Source of the DNA: Methyloprofundus sp.
GTDB lineage: Bacteria > Pseudomonadota > Gammaproteobacteria > Methylococcales > Methylomonadaceae
Reading direction: 5' to 3'
Assembly: GCA_013138555.1 (NCBI GenBank)
Contig: WTCN01000281.1
Span: 1-11,318, forward strand
DNA length: 11,318 nt
In this document: positions 6,152 through 11,318 of the stretch, in pieces
Position numbering within the stretch: the first letter of the stretch is position 1
Layout: the number at the start of each line of letters is the position of its first letter
Position numbers and translations under genes: made by a program
Notes under the pieces: generated by a model
Told to the model about the DNA's origin: nothing
The model's input: only the letters and a program-made list of their open reading frames with translations
The model's database searches: none

Positions 6152-7143
6152 TTCTTTTTCCCTTGAATAATCGCTTCAGGGTGGCGCTGTAAATAATCTG
6201 CCAATAAGCGTATTGATTTGGCTGAGCGCTTTAATTCATTCAAGGTTATATTTAAGTTTTGCTGTAACTGAGCATCCTCATTAAATACTTCACCCACTTT
6301 ATCTGCACTTAACTGGAATTGCTTAAGCGTCATATTGGTATTTACCAAAGTTTGCTGTACATCTTCTAGTAATGGCCCTGCTGCATTATCCAGTTTTTGC
6401 ATACTACTACTGCTATGCTTCAGTGTTTTTTCAGCATAAATAGCCATAGACTCAGAGCGCTGATTAAAACTGCTTAAAATTCCTTGCAACTCATGCAAAG
6501 AAGTGGCCAAAGCATGAATAGCCTGTCGTGTATCATCAGACCCAGTAATTTGTTTAATATTTCTGATCATCAGCAGTAATTCTGAAAACACCTCTTGAAA
6601 AGGAATATTCTGAATTTCTCTTAGTGCATCAGTGATATTTTTTTGCACCTCTTCACTACTGGATGTAATCGTCGGTAATTCAATAAATTTTTTGTTTAAA
6701 TGGGTTAATTTAATAGCTGAATCAGGTTGCAATACAGACTCTATATACAGCTTCCCTGTTACTAGACTGGTATATTGCAATTGCATTCGAAGTCCACTGT
6801 CAATCAACTGCTCCATAACCGTTTGCTTACGATTAAATTCCTTAAACTGCAATAGCTGCTTACATTTTTCATGCTCAATCTCAATAAAAACCGGGGTCAA
6901 TATATGCCTCGTTTTTGGATCTAGCTGCACCTGAATATCAGTGACTTTACCAATAGGCACACCTTGCATTTTTACCAGGGCACCGACAGATAAGCCATTC
7001 ACTGATTCATCAAAGTAAATAACAAACTCTGATTTTTCAGTGAACCATTTACCGCTACCGAATACAGTGATACCTAAAATAGCAATAAGCACAGCCCCCA
7101 GTACAAAGATACCAATAACTGTCGGGTTTGCTTGTTTACTCAT
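6148..7143 (-). CDS. MlaD-like MCE family lipid-transport protein
   Basis: The substrate-binding subunit of an MCE/Mla-type ABC lipid transporter, 331 residues, anchored in the inner membrane with its body in the periplasm. One transmembrane helix covers about residues 8-29. A single MCE domain follows (about 37-140), with the landmarks GLSVGALVKMQGVPIGKV (50-67) and LQYTSLVTGKLYIE (122-135). The rest (about 155-331) is helical, Gln/Leu/Ser-rich and probably coiled coil, ending in LQRHPEAIIQGKK, an end I recall from PqiB and similar proteins. It is longer than E. coli MlaD and fits the one-MCE type that may build a hexameric ring with a helical needle. It is last in an operon with the ATPase, 21 bases after it. 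The pair runs tail-to-tail into gloB with a 4-base overlap, leaving no space for a terminator or for a PqiC/MlaC partner gene. Confidence 0.9.
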   Translation of the reverse strand: MSKQANPTVIGIFVLGAVLIAILGITVFGSGKWFTEKSEFVIYFDESVNGLSVGALVKMQGVPIGKVTDIQVQLDPKTRHILTPVFIEIEHEKCKQLLQFKEFNRKQTVMEQLIDSGLRMQLQYTSLVTGKLYIESVLQPDSAIKLTHLNKKFIELPTITSSSEEVQKNITDALREIQNIPFQEVFSELLLMIRNIKQITGSDDTRQAIHALATSLHELQGILSSFNQRSESMAIYAEKTLKHSSSSMQKLDNAAGPLLEDVQQTLVNTNMTLKQFQLSADKVGEVFNEDAQLQQNLNITLNELKRSAKSIRLLADYLQRHPEAIIQGKKN

Positions 7144-7164
7144 TTATATCACTTTTAGCTAACA

Positions 7165-7914
7165 TTATTTTATTCCTCGACTTAAAAAACTCTGCACAGT
7201 GGGGTTAGGACATTCTTGTAAAAGTTTTTTGGGCGCACCTTGTGCAATCACTGTTTTACTGATCGAGTCGAGAAAAATTGCATCGGTTCCAATAGCAAAT
7301 AAACTCGGCAAGTCATGAGTGACGACGACAATTGTTGTACCTAAACTATCCTGAATACTCAAGATCAAATCATCTAATAATTTGGCACTTACCGGATCCA
7401 GCCCCGCTGAAGGCTCATCAAAAAACAAGATATCTGGATCCAAAGCCAGGGCCCGCGCCAAACCCGCGCGTTTTTTCATGCCACCACTGATTTCAGCGGG
7501 GTAATATTCTTCAAACCCTACCAGACCAACCAAAGCCAATTTCAGATAAGCAAGCCCTTTAATTTCATCAGCCGCCAAATTAGTATACTCTTTTAAAGGA
7601 AGCTCTATATTTTCCGCCAGGGTTAGAGAGCTCCATAATGCACCACTCTGATACATAACACCATTACTACGCATAATTTTCTTGCGCTGTGCATCAGAAA
7701 TTTCCCATAAATTAGCATTTTGATAAAAAATCTCACCTGCCGCAGGTTTTTTTAAACCTAATAAGTGCCTTAATAGAGTACTTTTGCCACAACCGTTACC
7801 GCCCATGACGATAAAAATATCACCCTTGTGTATACTAAAATTAAGCTGCTGCTGGATAATAAAATCATCATAAGCCATAGTTAAATCTCTGACTTCAATA
7901 TGCACTTGCGTCAT
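7165..7914 (-). CDS. ABC transporter ATPase, MlaF-like
   Basis: Cytosolic ATPase of the MCE transporter, 249 residues. Walker A: GGNGCGKST (38-46). Q-loop: Q89 in MYQSGALW. Signature: ISGGMKKRAGLARALAL (142-158), whose SGGM-x-x-RA form is characteristic of MlaF/Mkl-type ATPases. Walker B: DILFFDEP (161-168) with catalytic E167. D-loop SAGLD and switch His H200 in VVTHD complete the set, so it should be active. The C-terminal PTVQSFLSRG resembles the MlaF tail that docks on a neighbouring subunit. It starts one base after the stop codon of the permease gene, with at most AGG as Shine-Dalgarno, which suggests coupling to upstream translation. Confidence 0.95.
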   Translation of the reverse strand: MTQVHIEVRDLTMAYDDFIIQQQLNFSIHKGDIFIVMGGNGCGKSTLLRHLLGLKKPAAGEIFYQNANLWEISDAQRKKIMRSNGVMYQSGALWSSLTLAENIELPLKEYTNLAADEIKGLAYLKLALVGLVGFEEYYPAEISGGMKKRAGLARALALDPDILFFDEPSAGLDPVSAKLLDDLILSIQDSLGTTIVVVTHDLPSLFAIGTDAIFLDSISKTVIAQGAPKKLLQECPNPTVQSFLSRGIK

Positions 7915-7915
7915 T

Positions 7916-9043
7916 TTAAAAGCCTATAATCTGGTAAACCACAGTCAATGTAGCATCCGCAACCACAATACTAACGATCCCTGCAACCACTGCTGCCGTT
8001 GCAGCATCACCGACAGAAGAAGAACTCCGCCCACACTGCATGCCATTCAGACATCCCGCCAATGCAACCAGTACGCCAAAGACACTACTTTTAATTAATC
8101 CCGTTAAAAAATCATTTAGATCCAATGCTGATCTTGTTTGCACTAAATACTCAACAACTGAAATATCCAGTAAGGTCATGCCCACCAGCAATCCCCCAAA
8201 AATCCCCATCAGGTCAGCATATAAACATAAGAGGGGTAACATGACAATCAATGCCAGCATACGCGGCAATACCAGAAAATCAATCGGAGAAATACCCAGA
8301 GTCTCCAAAGCATCAATTTCTTCATTCACCTGCATAGAGCCAAGTTGCGAAGCAAACGCTGCACCAGTACGCCCCGCCATAATAATTGCTGTCATCATTG
8401 CGCCCATTTCTCGCGCCATGCCTAGACCCACTAAATTGGCGACATAAATTTGCGCACCAAAAAGTTTCAACTGCATCGCCCCGACAAAGGCCAGAATCAG
8501 ACCGACTAACAGACTTATCAAAGTGACAATGGGTAAAGCTTTTGGCCCACATTCCTGCATGATTAACCACAGGTCCTGGAGGCGAAAACAGGCTTTGCCA
8601 CGCAATAAACGCAGTGAACTAAAATAAACCTCGCCCACAAAAGTCAGCATGATTAATGTTTGTTTATAAAGGGCCTGTGCCTGCTGTCCTAATTGAGCAA
8701 TGAATGACTTTTGCAGATTTTCTTTTTGACCACTTTCACGCACGGGAAAAGCGGATGCCTGCTTTAATAAGCCCTGTGCAGCATCAGGTAAGCCTGTCAT
8801 ATCCAAGACTATATTCTGAACTTTACAGTAGACCTCTAATTCAAACAGAAACAATACAAAGCGACTATCCCAGTCACCTAAATGCTCACCTTTTAAATGC
8901 AATTGTGTACATTGCTGCTGCTGCAATTGCTGCTTAACTTCAGCAAAAACAGGCACGACATTGCCCATCACCCAGTCACCCTGGATACGTGCTTCACTTA
9001 TTTTTCCTTCAGTTAATGAAAGTTCAAAGGTACTTTTATTCAA
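7916..9043 (-). CDS. MlaE family ABC permease with fused N-terminal STAS-like domain
   Basis: Inner-membrane permease of the MCE lipid transporter, 375 residues from the start chosen here. Residues 1-110 resemble a STAS domain (FELSLTEGKISEARIQGDW; VLDMTGLP at 79-86), the role played in E. coli by the separate protein MlaB. The MlaE domain follows, with about five hydrophobic segments between 130 and 375 and the family signature AGRTGAAFASQLG then VNEEIDALETLG (213-240), the coupling region for the ATPase. No ATG is available at the N-terminus. TTG at 9064 would lie only about 7 bases from the expected transcription start, while TTG at 9043 has AGG 7 bases upstream (9051-9053) and leaves a leader of about 28 bases, so I prefer 9043; the longer form adds seven residues. 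It is the first gene of the three-gene operon. Confidence 0.9.
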   Translation of the reverse strand: MNKSTFELSLTEGKISEARIQGDWVMGNVVPVFAEVKQQLQQQQCTQLHLKGEHLGDWDSRFVLFLFELEVYCKVQNIVLDMTGLPDAAQGLLKQASAFPVRESGQKENLQKSFIAQLGQQAQALYKQTLIMLTFVGEVYFSSLRLLRGKACFRLQDLWLIMQECGPKALPIVTLISLLVGLILAFVGAMQLKLFGAQIYVANLVGLGMAREMGAMMTAIIMAGRTGAAFASQLGSMQVNEEIDALETLGISPIDFLVLPRMLALIVMLPLLCLYADLMGIFGGLLVGMTLLDISVVEYLVQTRSALDLNDFLTGLIKSSVFGVLVALAGCLNGMQCGRSSSSVGDAATAAVVAGIVSIVVADATLTVVYQIIGF

Positions 9044-9077
9044 TGAAAAACCTGCTTTTAACAAGAGACTGAGGATA

Positions 9078-9106
9078 TATAAACAATAATTGGCTTATAC
9101 AGTCAA
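9078..9106 (-). promoter_or_regulatory. Sigma-70 type promoter of the MCE transporter operon
   Basis: On the minus strand TTGACT (-35, 9101-9106) and TTTATA (-10, 9078-9083) are separated by exactly 17 bases. Expected initiation is near 9071. This is the best promoter-like pair found in the window, and it also argues for the permease start at 9043. Confidence 0.6.
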
Positions 9107-9182
9107 TAACAAAGATGAGTTATTTTATCCTTGCAGGGAAAATTCTGGCAATTTACAAAAACCACCCAGGCTAATTATATTG

Positions 9183-9188
9183 TATAAT
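9183..9188 (+). promoter_or_regulatory. Candidate -10 element for pepA
   Basis: A consensus TATAAT lies 37 bases before the pepA ATG. No good -35 is found 16-18 bases upstream (TTTACA at 9152-9157 is too far), so the promoter may depend on an activator or on TG-like contacts just before the hexamer. Confidence 0.45.
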
Positions 9189-9225
9189 CTACAGCACTTT
9201 TAACACCTCACTCTGAATAAGCTTT

Positions 9226-10713
9226 ATGGATTTTTTATTAACAAACACCCCGCTAGAAACATTAGAAACCGAATGTCTTATCGTTGCCGTTTTTGAGAAT
9301 AAACAACTTAGCCCTGCGGCACAAGCACTGGACTCTCTGACCGATGGTTTAATCACCGAAATACTAAACCGTGGTGATATTAAGGGCAAAGTGACAGATG
9401 CCTTGTTAATAAATTATTTACCTTATGCGCCTATTAAGCGTGTTTTATTAGTGGGCCTGGGCGATGCTGATAAATTAAGCACTAAAAAATTTCGTAAAGC
9501 AGTCGCAAGTGCTGCTAATAGCTTAAAAGCGACACAAATTAATAGTGCAGTCTGTTGCTTAGCGGAAAATAAGGCAAGCGGGCAAAATATTACCTGGAAT
9601 GCACGCCAGATTGTTGAAGCATTTGATGCACCTTTTTATCAATTTAATGATTGTAAAAGTCAGGCGGCTGACAAACCAGCTTTAACTGAATTAAGTTTAC
9701 ATAGCGTAGCGGAAAGTGACGCTATTCAAACAGGCTTGAATCAAGGACTAGCAATCGCACAAGGTGTCAGTCTCGCCAAACATGTTTCTGACCTACCGGG
9801 TAACATCTGCACTCCGACATACCTTGCCGAACAAGCTGTCAAAATAGCAGAAAAACATACCCGCTTAACAGCTGAAATTTTAGAAGAAGCCGATATGCAA
9901 AAACTCGGTATGGGCTCTTTTCTTTCGGTCAGTCGTGGTAGTCGCCAGCCTGCCAAGTTAATTACCCTGGAATATAATGGAGCGGATGCAAACACGAAAC
10001 CCATTGTATTTGTCGGTAAAGGTTTAACCTTTGATGCCGGGGGTATTTCATTGAAGCCAGGTGCGGGCATGGATGAAATGAAATACGATATGTGCGGTAG
10101 TGCAGCAGTACTCGGTACTTTGCAGGCAGCCGCTGAACTGCAGTTACCCTTAAATATAGTCGGTATCATCCCCTCTTCTGAAAATATGCCGGATGGTGAT
10201 GCGAATAAACCAGGTGATATTGTCACCAGCATGGCAGGACTGACCATTGAAATATTAAATACCGATGCCGAAGGGCGTTTGATTCTCTGTGATGCTTTAA
10301 CCTACGCCAAAAAATACAACCCCGACGTGGTGATTGATTTAGCCACTTTAACCGGTGCCTGTCTAGTCGCTTTAGGACGTGTGCCCAGTGGTTTATTAGG
10401 CAATGATGACACTCTATGCAATGATTTACAAAGTGCCAGCGAAACGGCATTAGATAGCGTTTGGCGCTTGCCTTTATGGGATGAATATCAGGATCAGTTA
10501 AAATCAAATTTTGCCGATATTGCCAATATTGGCGGGCGTGATGCGGGAACGATTACCGCTGCCTGTTTCCTATCGCGTTTTACCGGCGATTATCAGTGGG
10601 CGCATTTGGATATTGCGGGTACTGCATGGAAAAGTGGTGAGGCTAAAGGGGCAACGGGCCGTCCCGTCCCCTTATTAGTGCAATATTTATTAAACCGCGC
10701 CAATGCTACCTAA
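9226..10713 (+). CDS. pepA: Leucyl aminopeptidase (M17 family, cytosol aminopeptidase)
   Basis: Cytosolic hexameric two-metal aminopeptidase that removes N-terminal residues from peptides, 495 residues, matching the family length. N-terminal macro-like domain: about 1-160; catalytic domain: about 170-495. The active-site residues are all present with a uniform offset of five from E. coli PepA: K265, D270, K277, D288, D347, E349 and R351. They lie in VGKGLTFDAGGISLKPG, MKYDMCGSAAV and NTDAEGRLIL, the last being the M17 signature. In E. coli PepA also binds DNA (carAB control, plasmid dimer resolution); whether this one does cannot be read from the sequence. Divergent from the MCE operon and followed by holC after an 80-base gap filled by a repeat. 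No clear Shine-Dalgarno precedes the ATG, but the N-terminus fits the family. Confidence 0.97.
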   Translation: MDFLLTNTPLETLETECLIVAVFENKQLSPAAQALDSLTDGLITEILNRGDIKGKVTDALLINYLPYAPIKRVLLVGLGDADKLSTKKFRKAVASAANSLKATQINSAVCCLAENKASGQNITWNARQIVEAFDAPFYQFNDCKSQAADKPALTELSLHSVAESDAIQTGLNQGLAIAQGVSLAKHVSDLPGNICTPTYLAEQAVKIAEKHTRLTAEILEEADMQKLGMGSFLSVSRGSRQPAKLITLEYNGADANTKPIVFVGKGLTFDAGGISLKPGAGMDEMKYDMCGSAAVLGTLQAAAELQLPLNIVGIIPSSENMPDGDANKPGDIVTSMAGLTIEILNTDAEGRLILCDALTYAKKYNPDVVIDLATLTGACLVALGRVPSGLLGNDDTLCNDLQSASETALDSVWRLPLWDEYQDQLKSNFADIANIGGRDAGTITAACFLSRFTGDYQWAHLDIAGTAWKSGEAKGATGRPVPLLVQYLLNRANAT

Positions 10714-10729
10714 GATTAATTTCAACTCG

Positions 10730-10774
10730 TTCCCACGCTCTGCGTGGGAATGCATAGACCGACGCTCTGCGTCG
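10730..10774. repeat. REP-like double hairpin between pepA and holC
   Basis: Two perfect hairpins in tandem: TTCCCACGC/GCGTGGGAA (10730-10738 with 10742-10750) and CGACGC/GCGTCG (10760-10765 with 10769-10774), both with loop TCT. I remember this pair as a common dispersed repeat in gammaproteobacteria. It can protect the pepA mRNA 3' end and separate holC expression from pepA. It ends 19 bases before the holC ATG. Confidence 0.85.
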
Positions 10775-10793
10775 TGTTTACTTGACTACAACT

Positions 10794-11228
10794 ATGCAGC
10801 TGCCTAAAGTTAATTTTTATGTTTTATCCTCTCAGTCTGAGCAGGGGCGGCAGGCATTTGCCTGTAAATTAGCTGAGAAAGCTTTTCGCCTTGGCTTAAA
10901 AACCTATATATTAACCAATTCTTTACACCAGGCGCAGCAAATGGATAAATTACTCTGGACATTTCGCCCTAATAGCTTCATCCCCCATGCGATTTTTCAG
11001 GATAGCTTACCCGATACAGCGAATACCGTTATAATTGGCACACAACAGCCCCCTGCTCCGTGGCAGCATACGCTGATTAATTTATCGACAGATTGTCCTG
11101 TACAAGTAGAACAGTTAAAGCAGATTTTTGAGTTGCTTGATAATGATGAAACTCAAAAACAGGCGGGGCGATTGCGCTATCGGCATTATCAAACATTAGG
11201 TATTACACCCAATACACATAAAATGTAA
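10794..11228 (+). CDS. holC: DNA polymerase III subunit chi
   Basis: Small subunit of the replicative clamp loader; with psi it links the loader to single-strand binding protein. It has 144 residues from the ATG at 10794, against 147 in E. coli HolC. Matching parts are the N-terminal VNFYVLSSQ strand, ACKLAEKAFRLGLKTYILT (residues 24-42), LLWTFRPNSFIPH (52-64, compare ALWARPAESFVPH in E. coli) and the end RLRYRHYQTLGITPNTH. A TTG at 10782 would add four residues, but neither start has a clear Shine-Dalgarno; the ATG fits the family better. The position after pepA is the order known in many gammaproteobacteria. There valS often comes next, which is not what the following frame looks like. Confidence 0.92.
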   Translation: MQLPKVNFYVLSSQSEQGRQAFACKLAEKAFRLGLKTYILTNSLHQAQQMDKLLWTFRPNSFIPHAIFQDSLPDTANTVIIGTQQPPAPWQHTLINLSTDCPVQVEQLKQIFELLDNDETQKQAGRLRYRHYQTLGITPNTHKM

Positions 11229-11229
11229 T

Positions 11230-11249
11230 AATTTAGTCATGGCTAAATT
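11230..11249 (+). terminator. Short hairpin after holC
   Basis: AATTTAG and CTAAATT pair around TCATGG directly after the holC stop codon, followed by TTAGG. It is AT-rich and weak; it may be chance. Confidence 0.25.
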
Positions 11250-11265
11250 TTAGGAACAAGGAAAA

Positions 11266-11318
11266 ATGCACCTTTCAACAATAGAAATCATCAATCTCTG
11301 GGATAAAAAAGAAATAAC
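11266..11318 (+). CDS. Start of an unidentified reading frame (cut by window edge)
   Basis: An ATG with AAGGA just before it (11258-11262) opens a frame that stays open for the remaining 17 codons, beginning MHLSTIEIINLWDKKE. This does not look like the N-terminus of ValS. Too little is visible to name it; it lies 37 bases after holC and could belong to the same transcript. Confidence 0.45.
   Translation, partial: MHLSTIEIINLWDKKEI

Noticed and set aside
6160..6181. Hairpin CCC-T-TGAA/TTCA-GGG after gloB as terminator.
   Set aside because: It has a bulge, lies in the coding end of the MCE gene and is not followed by a U-run on the plus strand.
8040..8447. Open frame of 135 codons on the plus strand within the permease gene.
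   Set aside because: Shadow of the MlaE permease; composition and lack of start signals do not support a gene.
9741..10247. Long open frame (168 codons) on the minus strand inside pepA.
   Set aside because: It is an antisense shadow of a well-conserved gene, with no recognisable protein features or ribosome binding site.
10519..10534. The 16-mer ATTGCCAATATTGGCG occurs here and at 48-63.
   Set aside because: Both copies lie in conserved coding stretches (pepA and the SulP permease) in different contexts; similarity looks like chance of coding, not a repeat element.

Overview
The window reads as ordinary chromosome of an AT-leaning gammaproteobacterium. Evidence: divergent or clustered pepA and holC, a DegQ-type HtrA protease, a proteobacterial type II glyoxalase, an MCE/Mla-type lipid transport operon, and short palindromic (REP-like) repeats of kinds I remember from environmental gammaproteobacteria such as methanotrophs and sulfur oxidisers. 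A more exact placement (for example Methylococcales) would be a guess. No phage, insertion sequence, CRISPR array, tRNA or rRNA was seen.

Layout. 1-1615 (+): the 3' part of a SulP/SLC26 anion permease with its STAS domain, overlapping by one base a tandem-domain universal stress protein; the two look translationally coupled. 1616-1731: a convergent gap with a perfect 16-bp palindrome. 1732-2820 (-): an exported di-haem protein of the cytochrome c peroxidase/MauG superfamily with MauG-like features. 3056-3628 (-): a lipoprotein with a DUF1264 (plant oil-body-associated protein-like) domain. 3629-3897: an AT-rich divergent control region with a perfect 13-bp inverted repeat. 3898-5283 (+): a DegQ/MucD-like periplasmic protease. 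5387-6151 (+): gloB, with a REP-like hairpin just before its start. 6148-9043 (-): a three-gene operon encoding a STAS-MlaE permease, an MlaF ATPase and an MlaD-like MCE protein. 9226-10713 (+): pepA, followed by a double-hairpin repeat, then holC (10794-11228) and the start of a further unidentified reading frame.

How the parts fit. Most of the middle of the window concerns the cell envelope: HtrA quality control, a lipoprotein, an exported haem protein and an inner-membrane lipid transporter. The right end is housekeeping: peptide turnover and a DNA polymerase III clamp-loader subunit. The left end is anion import with a stress-protein partner.

I do not see a convincing new multi-gene system. 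The points most worth checking are the palindrome-controlled DUF1264/htrA divergent region, the MauG-like haem ligand together with the loss of the usual inter-haem tryptophan, and three different repeat families, two of which sit 18-19 bases before start codons that lack a visible Shine-Dalgarno sequence.
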